From Rhodococcus aetherivorans (GTDB lineage Bacteria > Actinomycetota > Actinomycetes > Mycobacteriales > Mycobacteriaceae), in assembly GCF_011058165.1 (NCBI RefSeq), contig NZ_JAALEG010000052.1, positions 1-42,924 on the forward strand: DNA of 42,924 nucleotides. The letters run 5' to 3'. The position numbers were made by a program, and so were the translations under genes. Within the stretch, counting starts at the first letter, position 1; each line of letters begins with the position of its first letter. Positions 16,107-23,954 of the stretch are shown piece by piece. The notes below the pieces were generated by a model, which ran no database searches, was not told the origin of the DNA, and saw nothing but the letters and a program-made list of their open reading frames with translations.

Positions 16107-17699
16107 CTACAGGTCGGAGATGTGCGGGATCTCGTGCACCGCACGCTCGCTCATCCACTCGCGGAGCACCTTCGTGGCGATCACGTCGTCCTCGTTGTAC
16201 TCGAGCAGGCGACGTCGCTGCTGCGGGTCGGGGTCCCCGTCGTAGCCGACGGCCTCGCGGTACCAGCTCATCGACGCCTCCCCACCGGCCTCCTCGTCCC
16301 GCCAGCGGTGCCCGGCGATCGGCGCGATCTTCTTGAGTCCCTTGCCGTTCGGGCACACGAACTGATCGGTGACGACCTGGTAGATGTCCACCCACTGCGG
16401 CGAGTCGATGAACTCGCGCACCTCGTCCTCGGTCGGTACCCCCGGGAAACCGGCGAACCGGCGGGCCGAGCCGAGCAGCCACTTGTCCTCCGCGGTACGC
16501 GAATAGCAATAGGCGGCAAAGGTTTTCCCACTCGCGGCGGCGGCGGCCCGTTCCGCGGACAGCCACGTCCAGAACTCGGCGAAGGAGCGGGCCTCGTCGT
16601 CGGTGGGCACCGGATCCCAGCTGACGAACGCCCGGTACGCGGAGATCCCGCCGACGTTGAGCAGCGTGCCCCACAGGTACGCGCCGTGCTCGTGGTAGCT
16701 CTCCATGTCGATGTCGATCTCGATGTCCGCACGCCGCACGTGCACGTGGTCGTGCCGCCGCACCAGCGGCGCACCCGCCAGCCACGCCTTGGCCACCACG
16801 ACGGTGTCCTCGAACGAGCCCTGCGGCCAGGTCTCGGGCGGGTCCCCCTCCCAGCGGGCCAGCTGGTCGATCGTGTGCACGCCCAGCTCGCGCAGCACCG
16901 CCGCGCGCTGCCCCGGCGCGACCAGCGACACGTCGTGCGTCGCACTCAGCTGCTCACGGCACCGCGGCCACCACGGGCAGGTCTTGCACTCCCCGATCTG
17001 CAACGGTTCCGTCGGCGTCTCGCCCCGGGCGATCGCGAGCCGGTCGGCCAGCCGCGCGTCGTAGTCCTCGAGGACCGCACTCAGGTCGTGCACCAGGATG
17101 CAGTCCCCGCCGTACCCGATGGCGCCGCCGACCTGCGCCGGGCTGGCCAGACCGTGACGCTCGAGCATCCGGTACAGGTGGGCCACCCGCATCTGGTCGC
17201 GCACCTGGCTGCGCACCTTGCGGGTCTCGTCGACCACCGGCTCCCACGCGAACAGCCCCGACGTCGTCGCGCCCCGGCCCGGGTCGGTGACCTTGTGATT
17301 GACCACGATCACCGGGATGTAGCCGCCGCGCTCGACGTCGCGCAGCAGGATCTCGGCCCGGCCCCGCCGGCCCGAGTCCGGCTCCGACGGCAGGACCGCG
17401 CCCCAGATCCGGTTCGCGCCGCGACGGCATGCGTCGAGGGTGGCTTCGGCGCGCCGCCACGCCGGCCCCTCGGGGTCGATCCGCGCCCAGTCGCCGGGGG
17501 TCGCGTCGAGCAGCCGCTGCCGCACGGCCTCGCGGTGGGTGGCCGCCGCCTCCTGCCGCTGCTTGGCTCCCGGGTGCTCCGGGGCCGCGGCCAACTCGTC
17601 CGGAAAGGCCGCGTCCAGATGGACCCGGTGCCGGCAGCGGGTCAGCGCGCTCGCCTCGATCAGGACCGGCGAGGTCCGTCTCTCGCTGGATACGTTCAC
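16107..17699 (-). CDS. TM0106 family RecB-like putative nuclease with Fe-S cysteines
   Basis: A 530-residue predicted DNA nuclease. The N-terminal half is a PD-(D/E)XK domain of the Cas4/AddB type: Cys22 (LTRCRHRVHLD), Glu116 (GRAEILL), Lys136 (VVNHKV), and Cys238, Cys241 and Cys247 (CKTCPWWPRC). The single early and three late cysteines match the 4Fe-4S 'iron staple'. The C-terminal half looks like an RNase H-fold exonuclease, with IDIDMESY as the first acidic motif and YNEDDVIATKVLREWM as the last. GTG 17699 is chosen because family similarity begins there and a TACTGT -10 lies 8 nt upstream. It may act in DNA repair; no CRISPR genes are present. Confidence 0.85.
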   Translation of the reverse strand: MNVSSERRTSPVLIEASALTRCRHRVHLDAAFPDELAAAPEHPGAKQRQEAAATHREAVRQRLLDATPGDWARIDPEGPAWRRAEATLDACRRGANRIWGAVLPSEPDSGRRGRAEILLRDVERGGYIPVIVVNHKVTDPGRGATTSGLFAWEPVVDETRKVRSQVRDQMRVAHLYRMLERHGLASPAQVGGAIGYGGDCILVHDLSAVLEDYDARLADRLAIARGETPTEPLQIGECKTCPWWPRCREQLSATHDVSLVAPGQRAAVLRELGVHTIDQLARWEGDPPETWPQGSFEDTVVVAKAWLAGAPLVRRHDHVHVRRADIEIDIDMESYHEHGAYLWGTLLNVGGISAYRAFVSWDPVPTDDEARSFAEFWTWLSAERAAAAASGKTFAAYCYSRTAEDKWLLGSARRFAGFPGVPTEDEVREFIDSPQWVDIYQVVTDQFVCPNGKGLKKIAPIAGHRWRDEEAGGEASMSWYREAVGYDGDPDPQQRRRLLEYNEDDVIATKVLREWMSERAVHEIPHISDL

Positions 17700-17707
17700 A
17701 GTGAAGA

Positions 17708-17713
17708 ACAGTA
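17708..17713 (-). promoter_or_regulatory. Possible -10 element for a leaderless nuclease transcript
   Basis: TACTGT on the minus strand lies 8 nt before the GTG start and no Shine-Dalgarno is present, the usual geometry of actinobacterial leaderless genes. No clear -35 was found at the proper spacing. Confidence 0.4.
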
Positions 17714-17806
17714 TTCGTCCACCTAGGGTCAACCGGAAACCCCCGTCACGGATAGGCTGACCCGTGGCGCCGTGGGCGCCGTACACCGAATGGAGGGTCC
17801 TGTTCG

Positions 17807-18481
17807 ATGGCGTTGTTCAAGAGGCGGAAGCGCCGCGCCACCCGCAAGGCGGAGGCGAAGGCTCTCAAGCACAAGGCAAGGCTCGAGGCCAAACTCAACG
17901 CGAAGAATCAGCGCAAGCGCGACAGCCGCCTGACGAAGGCCGAGATCAAGGCGGCCAAGGCCCAGCTCAAGGCCGACAAGGCGCTGATCGAATCGCAGAC
18001 CCGGGTCGAGAAGCAGCAGCTCGCCACGCTCAAGGCCCAGGAGAAGGCCGCCGCCCAGAAGGGCTTCACCGCGGCGAAGGTGCGGCGCTACCTCGCCGTC
18101 GTGCGGCTGCTCGCGCCGGTGCTCGTGCCGCTGGTGTACCAGGGCGTGACCGCGCTGCGCGGTCAGCTCGACGCCGCGCGCGCCCAGCGCATGGGCGTCG
18201 CCGTCGACCAGCTCGGCGAGTACACCGGTCACGGCGCGCACCTGAGCGCCCGCATCGCCGGGGCCGAGAAGTCGCTCGGCGAGATCCTCGAGCGCCATCC
18301 CAAGGACGCCGAGACCCAGAAGTTCGCCGACGCCATCCGGGGCCGGCTCTCCGACCTGACGGCCGCGGTGCACGCCGCCGAGCAGATGCCGGCACCGCGC
18401 CGCAAGGCCGCGCACGCCGGCATCTCGCGGGAGCTGGACGGTATCGAGGCCGACCTGCTCGCCCGCCTCGGCGTGCGCTGA
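17807..18481 (+). CDS. DUF6474 family protein
   Basis: A 224-residue protein of a family found in Rhodococcus and relatives, function unknown. The first 90 residues are extremely rich in Lys, Arg and Ala (FKRRKRRATRKAEAKALKHK and on), with heptad-like spacing that suggests a long charged helix or coiled coil. A hydrophobic segment, YLAVVRLLAPVLVPLVYQGVTAL (about residues 96-118), probably lies in or on the membrane. The C-terminal 100 residues are helical, with an RHPKDAETQKFADAIRGRLSDL segment. ATG 17807 is preceded by ggaggg. The next gene begins 7 nt after its stop, so they are likely co-transcribed. Confidence 0.75.
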   Translation: MALFKRRKRRATRKAEAKALKHKARLEAKLNAKNQRKRDSRLTKAEIKAAKAQLKADKALIESQTRVEKQQLATLKAQEKAAAQKGFTAAKVRRYLAVVRLLAPVLVPLVYQGVTALRGQLDAARAQRMGVAVDQLGEYTGHGAHLSARIAGAEKSLGEILERHPKDAETQKFADAIRGRLSDLTAAVHAAEQMPAPRRKAAHAGISRELDGIEADLLARLGVR

Positions 18482-18488
18482 CACCAGC

Positions 18489-18974
18489 GTGACGCCCGGC
18501 TCGACCCTGCGCGGCGCCGCCGCGGGAGCGCTGACCGCCGCCCTGGCGGTCGCCGCGCACGGCGGCGCCGGCGGCGGCGTGCCCGGCAACGCGGCGGTGG
18601 CGTTGCTGCTCGCCGTCGCGGCCGGGGTCGGGCTCGTCGCCGCCCACCTCCGCGCGGTGCCCACCGCGGTGCTGCTCGCGGCCGGGCAGGGGGCGACGCA
18701 CCTGGTGCTGGCCGCGGTCACGACCGGCCACCTGCACGCGTCGGCGCCGATGCTCGTCGCGCACACCGTCGCGGTCGTTGCGTGCGCGGCCCTGTTCGAG
18801 GCGGCGCAACGCCTGTACGGGCCGCTGACCCGGGCGGTGCGGGCGGCATGGACCGCGGCGCCCCCTCGCATCGAGGCAGCCCGGACGGTGCTGCCGGTCG
18901 TGGCGGGCCGGACCGTCGCGTCGGCCCGGCCGGCACCGTGCATCTCCCGGCGGGGGCCGCCCGTCGCGGCGTGA
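18489..18974 (+). CDS. Small hydrophobic membrane protein of the copper gene group
   Basis: A 161-residue Ala/Val/Leu-rich protein with about four transmembrane helices in its first 120 residues: TLRGAAAGALTAALAVAAH, AVALLLAVAAGVGLVAAHL, AVPTAVLLAAGQGATHLVLAA and a helix around LVAHTVAVVACAALFEAAQ. Two His-containing loops (AHGGAG, TTGHLHASAPML) could contact a metal. No family name is recognised. It starts with GTG 7 nt after the DUF6474 gene and is followed after 31 nt by copC, so an operon is likely. A role in copper handling is inferred only from that position. Confidence 0.65.
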   Translation: MTPGSTLRGAAAGALTAALAVAAHGGAGGGVPGNAAVALLLAVAAGVGLVAAHLRAVPTAVLLAAGQGATHLVLAAVTTGHLHASAPMLVAHTVAVVACAALFEAAQRLYGPLTRAVRAAWTAAPPRIEAARTVLPVVAGRTVASARPAPCISRRGPPVAA

Positions 18975-19005
18975 CCGCGACCCACCCCACCGGAGAGAGA
19001 AACCC

Positions 19006-19608
19006 ATGAACATCCCGAACACCGTCGCCGCACGCCGGCGACAGACCCCACTCGTTCTCGCCCGGCTCGCCGGGCTCCTCGGCCTCGCCCGGCTCGCCGG
19101 GCTCCTCGGCGCGGTCGCGGCGGCATTGCTGTTCGCGGCCGGCCCGGCCGCCGCGCACTCGGTCGTCATCGCCAGCACACCCGCGCCGGGCGAGCAGATC
19201 GCGCAGGGCCCCGAGCGCGTGAGCCTGACCTTCAACGAGGCTCTGCAGGAGTCCTTCGCCGCGCTGACCGTCGTCGGCCCGGACGGCAACCTGTGGTCCA
19301 AGGGTGATCCCCTCGTCGAGGACGCCACGGTCTCCGTGGCCGTCGGCGATCTCGGCCCGGCCGGCGAGTACACCATCGCCTACCGCGTGACCTCGGCGGA
19401 CGGCCATCCGGTCACCGGCACCCAGGTCTTCACCCTCACGCAGGACGGTCCGGGCGCGCCCGGCGCGGCGGCCGCCGCCGGTGCCGCGGCGCCCGCGGCG
19501 GACAGCGACGAGGACAGCGGCCCGGCCGTGTGGGTCTTCGTCGTCGTGGGCGTCGCCGTCCTCGCCGGCGTGCTGTGGTTCGTGCTGCGCAAGCCGAAGA
19601 AGGCCTGA
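19006..19608 (+). CDS. CopC-domain copper-binding protein with C-terminal anchor
   Basis: A 200-residue exported protein. The signal peptide ends in AGPAAA, so the mature chain would start at His51 (HSVVIASTPAPGEQ), the N-terminal His that binds Cu(II) in CopC. Asp132 and His134 (SADGHPVTG) supply the other classical ligands. A low-complexity Ala/Gly linker and an acidic patch (DSDEDSG) lead to a C-terminal helix (VWVFVVVGVAVLAGVLWFVL) and a basic tail, which tether it outside the membrane. The signal sequence contains an exact duplicated nonapeptide, LARLAGLLG. ATG 19006 follows a ggagagag sequence. It is in an operon with copD. Confidence 0.92.
   Translation: MNIPNTVAARRRQTPLVLARLAGLLGLARLAGLLGAVAAALLFAAGPAAAHSVVIASTPAPGEQIAQGPERVSLTFNEALQESFAALTVVGPDGNLWSKGDPLVEDATVSVAVGDLGPAGEYTIAYRVTSADGHPVTGTQVFTLTQDGPGAPGAAAAAGAAAPAADSDEDSGPAVWVFVVVGVAVLAGVLWFVLRKPKKA
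19057..19109 (+). repeat. 27-bp-period tandem duplication inside the CopC signal peptide
   Basis: A 26-nt block starting ctcgcccggctcgccggg occurs at 19057-19082 and again, identically, at 19084-19109 with a period of 27. It adds nine residues to the hydrophobic core without shifting the frame. Identity of the copies points to a recent event or an ongoing slippage-prone tract. Confidence 0.85.
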
Positions 19609-19624
19609 CGCCGGTGGCGGGGCG

Positions 19625-20572
19625 TTGACGACGAGCGGCACCGGCACCGCCGCGCACCGGGCGTGGCTGCTCACCGCCGGCGTCGGCGCCACCGCGGGCG
19701 TCGCCGCCGGATGGCTGCTGGCGAACCCGGCCGCGTCGAGCTGGGTGCGGGCGCTGTCGCTGTGCGTCGGCGCGACGGTGCTCGGCCTGGCCACGCTCGG
19801 TGTCATGGTGCGCGACGAGCGGCGGCCCCCCGTCGCCCCCGGCGACGTCTGGCGTGCGATCGCCGGTCTCGGCGGGCTCTGGGTGCTGGCGGAGGTCGTG
19901 CAGCTCGTGCTGCAGGCCGCGGACACCACGAACGTCCCCGTGTCGCGGCTCGGGGTGTCGCGCTTCGCGGAGTACCTCGGCAGTGCGGGCGCCGGCCGGA
20001 TCGGCGTGGCCGCGCTGCTGTGCGTGCTGGTGTGCACCCTCGTCGCCGCCCTCGCGTATCGCCGGTCGGCGGCGTGGCCCACGGTCCCGGTCCTCGTCGC
20101 CGCGGCGCTGGCGCTCATCGCCCGGCCGGTCACCGGCCACATGTCCCAGCAGGCCCTCGGATCGCTGCTCGACGCGGCGCACGCCCTGGCGGCGGCGCTG
20201 TGGTTCGGCACGCTCGTCGCGCTGGCCCTGACCGTCCGGTCCCGCGGCGCGTGGGCCCGGCTGCTCCCCCGGTACTCGGTGCTCGCGGTGCGATGCGTCG
20301 CCGTGCTCGCCGCGACGGGCGTCGTCGACGCGGCGGTACGGCTCGGCTCGGTCACGGCGCTCGTCGACACCGGATACGGCCGCATCGTGCTGGTCAAGAC
20401 GCTGACCCTGACGGCACTGCTGGCGCTGGCGTGGTGGTGGCGGCGGACGTGGGTGCCGGCCGCGGCCGCGCACCGGGTCACCGCGGAGGCGTCGCTGCGC
20501 AACGCGGTACTCGAGGTTGCCGCGACGTCCGTCGCGTTCGGGCTCGCTGCGGCGCTGGCCACCAGCGCCTGA
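19625..20572 (+). CDS. CopD family copper-resistance membrane protein
   Basis: A 315-residue protein with eight predicted transmembrane helices of the CopD/PcoD family, which works with CopC in periplasmic copper uptake or sequestration. Conserved features are WVLAEVVQLVLQ, RPVTGHMSQQ in the middle helices, LLDAAHALAAALWFGTLVALAL (the family's AHxLAxxxWxG pattern) and YGRIVLVKTLTLTALLALA. The only in-frame start before the first helix is TTG 19625, 16 nt after the copC stop, with a ggtggcgggg sequence ahead. No domain of the fused CopCD type is present because CopC is encoded separately. Confidence 0.88.
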   Translation: MTTSGTGTAAHRAWLLTAGVGATAGVAAGWLLANPAASSWVRALSLCVGATVLGLATLGVMVRDERRPPVAPGDVWRAIAGLGGLWVLAEVVQLVLQAADTTNVPVSRLGVSRFAEYLGSAGAGRIGVAALLCVLVCTLVAALAYRRSAAWPTVPVLVAAALALIARPVTGHMSQQALGSLLDAAHALAAALWFGTLVALALTVRSRGAWARLLPRYSVLAVRCVAVLAATGVVDAAVRLGSVTALVDTGYGRIVLVKTLTLTALLALAWWWRRTWVPAAAAHRVTAEASLRNAVLEVAATSVAFGLAAALATSA

Positions 20573-20685
20573 GCTGGCCCCGCGGCGTCCCGGCGTCTGG
20601 ATTGCGGGAGTATGACCGCGCACAATGGGAGGTGTCGAGAAGAGTGCGACGAAACGGACAGGCACAACGGACGGGACGGTTGCCG

Positions 20686-20742
20686 ATGTCCGAAACCGGT
20701 GCTGTGACGACCCGCGTCCGGCCGCACCCGGGCCGCCCGTGA
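20686..20742 (+). CDS. Possible 18-residue upstream ORF
   Basis: An ATG opens a short frame, MSETGAVTTRVRPHPGRP, whose TGA overlaps the ATG of the next gene (TGATG). The overlap suggests termination-reinitiation coupling or a regulatory leader, but the frame is short and no Shine-Dalgarno is evident, so chance is a serious alternative. Confidence 0.25.
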   Translation: MSETGAVTTRVRPHPGRP

Positions 20743-21470
20743 TGACCACCCGGACCTCCGCACTGCGGGTGGGATCGGCGATGCCCGATCCGCCGTTCGA
20801 GTTCTACGAGCGTGGCGGGCCCGTGGGGTTCGACATCGACCTCACCCGGGCTCTCGCCGGGCACCTCGGGCTGCGGTGGGAATTCGTCCCGCACGAGGGC
20901 GACGACTTCGAGACGATCTTCGACGAACTGGCGGCGGGGCGCTTCGACGTCGTCGCCTCCGGCACCACCGTCACCGAGCCGCGCCGCGAGCGGGCCTCGT
21001 TCTGCGCGCCGTACTTCGTGTCCGGGCAGTCCCTGGCGGTCGACACCGCCCGTCACCCCGCGGTGCAGGGGGTGGCAGACCTGGCGGGCCTGACCGTCGG
21101 GGTGCAGCAGGGGAACACCAGCGAACCGGTGGTGAAACGCCTTCTCGCCGAGGGACGGATCGGCGGGATCCGGGTGTACGCGTACCACGAGATCGACCGT
21201 GCCCTGGACGAGCTGTCGACCGGCGGGTGCGACGCCTTCATGAAGCTCGGTCCCGTCCTGACGTGGCTGACCCGCGACCGGACGCACGTCGACGTCGTCG
21301 AGTACGACATCACCCGCGAGGAGATCGCCCTGGCGGTGCGCCTCGGCGACGCCGCGCTGCGCGCCGATCTCGAGGAGGCGCAGCGCGCCCTCACCGCGGA
21401 CGGCACGCTCGGCGCGCTGGTCTCACGATGGCTCTCCCCCGCTCGGGGCGACGGCACGTCGTCCTCCTGA
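20742..21470 (+). CDS. SBP_bac_3-type amino-acid-binding protein without signal peptide
   Basis: A 242-residue protein with the two-lobed periplasmic-binding fold of polar amino-acid ABC transporters: LRVGSAMPDPPFEFYERGGPVGFDIDLTRALAGHL, DVVASGTTVTEPRRERASFCAPYF, GLTVGVQQGNTSEPVVKRLL and IALAVRLGDAAL. These match the ligand-binding regions of SBP family 3. Unusually, there is no signal peptide or lipobox from ATG 20742, and an open frame to 20625 adds none. No permease or ATPase gene is adjacent. It may be a cytosolic sensor or an enzyme of the cyclohexadienyl dehydratase type, which shares this fold. Its end overlaps the convergent DUF998 gene by 48 nt. Confidence 0.75.
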   Translation: MTTRTSALRVGSAMPDPPFEFYERGGPVGFDIDLTRALAGHLGLRWEFVPHEGDDFETIFDELAAGRFDVVASGTTVTEPRRERASFCAPYFVSGQSLAVDTARHPAVQGVADLAGLTVGVQQGNTSEPVVKRLLAEGRIGGIRVYAYHEIDRALDELSTGGCDAFMKLGPVLTWLTRDRTHVDVVEYDITREEIALAVRLGDAALRADLEEAQRALTADGTLGALVSRWLSPARGDGTSSS

Positions 21471-22181
21471 CGCACCGCGAAGCGATGCCGGCCGGGTGCG
21501 GCGGACGAGCAGAACGACCGCCAGCACCGCGACCCACAGCACGAACGCACCGAACATCACGCGTTCGACCGCGCCCATGCCGGGGGTCGGCTCGGCGGCG
21601 GCGACCGCCGGCACGTACCGGCCCGTCCATGCTCCGAACGCCAGGATCGTCGCGACCGTGACCGCCGAGTACACCCGGAACCAGGTTCCGAAGGCAGCGG
21701 CCGCGAACCCGATCATCGCGCACCACAGCGAGACCGTCACCGCGCTGAGAACCAGGTGCATGGTGTCGGCGAGCGGCATGGCGGCCCCGGCCTCGATGTC
21801 CTCACGTCCGGTCATCGGAAACGGCAGCCACAGGGGTCCCACGAATCCGTAGGCCACCAGGAGAACTCCCGCGATGCGCAGGGGGCGGACGCCGCGGCCC
21901 GTCCGCCACACGCCGATTCCGAAGGCGACGATCAGCACGTCGTACACGAATCCCACAGCGGTCAGGGGCGCCCGGGTCGGCGCGCCGACCGACGTCAGCT
22001 CGCTGATCGCCTGATCGAACCGGCTGTAGCCGTCGTAGAGCGCAGCCGCGAGTATCTCGTGCGCAACCACGTACAACAGCGACGACACGACCCCGCAGGC
22101 GAGCAGCACCGTCGACGCCGTGCTCGGACGGTGCGCCCCGTCGCGCCGGGCCTGGGATGTGTGCGGAGCAGGGGTGGACAC
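21423..22181 (-). CDS. DUF998 family membrane protein
   Basis: A 252-residue protein with about six transmembrane helices of the DUF998 family, function unknown. The first helix region, VLLACGVVSSLLYVVAHEILAAALYDGYSRFDQAISELTSVGAPT, contains the typical D-QAISELTS extracytoplasmic motif. Helices around FVYDVLIVAFGIGVW, IAGVLLVAYGFVGPLW, HLVLSAVTVSLWCAMIGFAA and VMFGAFVLWVAVLAVVLLV follow. GTG 22181 is preferred because ggggagg lies about 8 nt upstream and the family similarity starts shortly after; the longer open frame encodes an unlikely Arg/Pro-rich N-terminus. It is divergent from the AraC regulator. Confidence 0.82.
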   Translation of the reverse strand: MSTPAPHTSQARRDGAHRPSTASTVLLACGVVSSLLYVVAHEILAAALYDGYSRFDQAISELTSVGAPTRAPLTAVGFVYDVLIVAFGIGVWRTGRGVRPLRIAGVLLVAYGFVGPLWLPFPMTGREDIEAGAAMPLADTMHLVLSAVTVSLWCAMIGFAAAAFGTWFRVYSAVTVATILAFGAWTGRYVPAVAAAEPTPGMGAVERVMFGAFVLWVAVLAVVLLVRRTRPASLRGASGGRRAVAPSGGEPS

Positions 22182-22385
22182 CGTCGACCTCCCCGGACGC
22201 CGACTCGGCGGTGCGGGCGCCCGATGGGTCCAGCATGATCCGGCCGGGGAGGCGACGCCAGAGACCTTCGGCCCCGATCCCCGCGGAGTGTGAGCTATCC
22301 GTCGCCCGTATCCCCCGCCACGGCCGGTGCCGCATGCCACGCTGACGCACCGAGCCACGGACGCGCCGGGGCGGAAGGGACGAGG

Positions 22386-23303
22386 GTGTATCGGAAGATC
22401 GAACTGCGGGGCCGGCAGGGCTTCGAGGCGATGGCCTCCGATGCCGGGAACCGCACCGAGCTGTCCGTCCCCGACGTGACGCAGTTCCGGTTCCGGATGG
22501 AGATCTGCAACGTCGGGGCGATCAGTGTCGGCCGGGTGCAGATGTCACCGCATCGTGCTCTGGCCGGCGTCGTCGAGGACGGCGAGGTCGCGAACCTGTT
22601 CCTGATGCTCACCGGCGAGCGGGTGGTCGACGACGGCACCACCCGGGTACACGTCAAGAGCGGCCGGATCGTCCTGCAGGTCGGGTGGAATCGATACGAG
22701 GCCGCGGATGCGGACGGCTCGGACCTGCTCCTGGTGCGCATTCCCCGGCACCGGCTCGAGGAACGCGGACTCGATCTCGAGGAGACGGCCGTGACGTTCG
22801 GGCCGGCCAAGCCCACCATGTCGACGCACGCGCTCAACGCGGTGGGAATGGCCATGCTCCGCGAACGCGGTCGTCACAACACCACCGCGGCCCCGCGCGG
22901 CGTGGAGAACGCCCTGATCGAGCTCGTGGTGGGGCTGCACCACGAATCGCTCGGCTACGGCGCCGATTCCGGCGAACTGTGCGGCAGCGCGTACACCCGC
23001 GCCCTCACCCTCGTCCGGGCCCATCACAGCGACCCGAGGCTGACTCCGACCGTGATCGCGGAGCGGCTGCAGATGTCGTTGCGGAGCCTGCAGCGCGCCT
23101 TCGCGGCCCACGACACCACGGTCGCGTCCCAGATCCGGCGACTGCGCGCGCACCGCGCCGCAGTGCTCCTCCAGGAACCCGCCTATGCCCGCACCACGGT
23201 CGCCGAGATCGCGGCGATCGCCGGTTTCGCGTCCAGCGCCGAGCTGCGTCGCGCCCTTCGCGCGGTGCGCGGCGTGAGCCCGAGTGAGTTGCGACCGCAC
23301 TGA
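22386..23303 (+). CDS. AraC family transcriptional regulator
   Basis: A 305-residue regulator. The N-terminal 180 residues form an AraC-binding-like cupin sensor (FRFRMEICNVGAISVGRVQMS). The C-terminal 100 residues carry two helix-turn-helix units: LTPTVIAERLQMSLRSLQRAFAAHDTTVASQIRRLRAHRA and TTVAEIAAIAGFASSAELRRALRAVRGVSPSELR. The inducer is not known. The start is GTG 22386 behind ggaaggga. The 204-nt gap to the divergent DUF998 gene may hold its target, as these regulators often control a neighbour. A 15-bp tandem repeat array begins at the stop codon. Confidence 0.9.
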   Translation: MYRKIELRGRQGFEAMASDAGNRTELSVPDVTQFRFRMEICNVGAISVGRVQMSPHRALAGVVEDGEVANLFLMLTGERVVDDGTTRVHVKSGRIVLQVGWNRYEAADADGSDLLLVRIPRHRLEERGLDLEETAVTFGPAKPTMSTHALNAVGMAMLRERGRHNTTAAPRGVENALIELVVGLHHESLGYGADSGELCGSAYTRALTLVRAHHSDPRLTPTVIAERLQMSLRSLQRAFAAHDTTVASQIRRLRAHRAAVLLQEPAYARTTVAEIAAIAGFASSAELRRALRAVRGVSPSELRPH

Positions 23304-23363
23304 GCTCGACCACACCGGGCTCGACCGCACCGGGCTCGACCGCACCGGGCTCGACCGCACCGG
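23304..23363 (+). repeat. Tandem array, four copies of a 15-bp unit
   Basis: The unit gctcgaccgcaccgg is repeated four times at 23304-23318, 23319-23333, 23334-23348 and 23349-23363. The first copy has one substitution; the other three are identical. It directly follows the AraC stop codon. A partial fifth copy follows. The period would keep a reading frame open (GLDRT repeats), but no start or ribosome binding site supports translation. Confidence 0.85.
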
Positions 23364-23544
23364 GCTGCGACCACGCTGGGCCTCGACCCGCACCCCGGAA
23401 CGATCGTGCTGCATTTCGCGTCACCACGGTGCATTCTGCGCCGCCGTGTTCCGGTGCCCGGCGAAGACCGTGTACCTGTTTGCGTCCGGGTGTCCTTTCC
23501 GTCCGTTTCCCGGGCACCTCCGAACCGTGAAAGGCGTGTGCGTG

Positions 23545-23925
23545 ATGCTGGATTCGTTGTGGGACCTGTTGTGGTACACCCTGGTCGTCTTCGCGTTCGT
23601 CGCGTACCTGCTGATCCTGTTCCAGGTGCTGACGGACCTGTTCCGTGACCGTTCCACGTCCGCCGTGGTCAAGGTCGTGTGGATCATCTTCCTGGTCGTC
23701 CTCCCGTACCTGACCGCCTTCGTCTACCTGCTGGTGCGGGGCCGCGGCATGTCCGAGCGGCACGCGGCCGCCCACGAGGCGGCCCAGCACGCGGCCGACG
23801 ACTACATCCGCAAGGTGGCCGGACGATCCCCGGCGGCCGAGATCGCCGAGGCCCAGGCACTGCTCGAGGCCGGGACGATCACCGGCGACGAGTTCGACCG
23901 GCTCAAGGCCAAGGCCCTGCGCTGA
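23545..23925 (+). CDS. PLDc_N and SHOCT domain membrane protein
   Basis: A 126-residue protein with two transmembrane helices, LWYTLVVFAFVAYLLILFQVL and VVKVVWIIFLVVLPYLTAFVYLL, that form the PLDc_N (cardiolipin-synthase N-terminal) module without any phospholipase domain. A C-terminal SHOCT module, AEIAEAQALLEAGTITGDEFDRLKAKAL, is a short helix pair found on many oligomeric proteins. The function is unknown; stress-related membrane roles have been suggested for similar proteins. ATG 23545 lies about 12 nt after gaaagg; GTG at 23528 or 23542 is possible. The next gene starts 29 nt after its stop. Confidence 0.85.
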   Translation: MLDSLWDLLWYTLVVFAFVAYLLILFQVLTDLFRDRSTSAVVKVVWIIFLVVLPYLTAFVYLLVRGRGMSERHAAAHEAAQHAADDYIRKVAGRSPAAEIAEAQALLEAGTITGDEFDRLKAKALR

Positions 23926-23954
23926 CTACCACCGCTGACGTCGAGCCCGGCCGG

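Noticed and set aside
16107-17699. CRISPR-associated Cas4
   Set aside because: The cysteine pattern is similar, but length, C-terminal exonuclease-like half and lack of cas genes fit the TM0106 family instead.
23304-23363. CRISPR array
   Set aside because: The units are contiguous 15-bp tandem copies with no spacers and no cas genes nearby.
23284-23544. N-terminal extension of the PLDc_N/SHOCT protein containing GLDRT repeats
   Set aside because: The repeat lies outside the domain, no start signal precedes it, and a well-placed ATG with gaaagg upstream exists at 23545.
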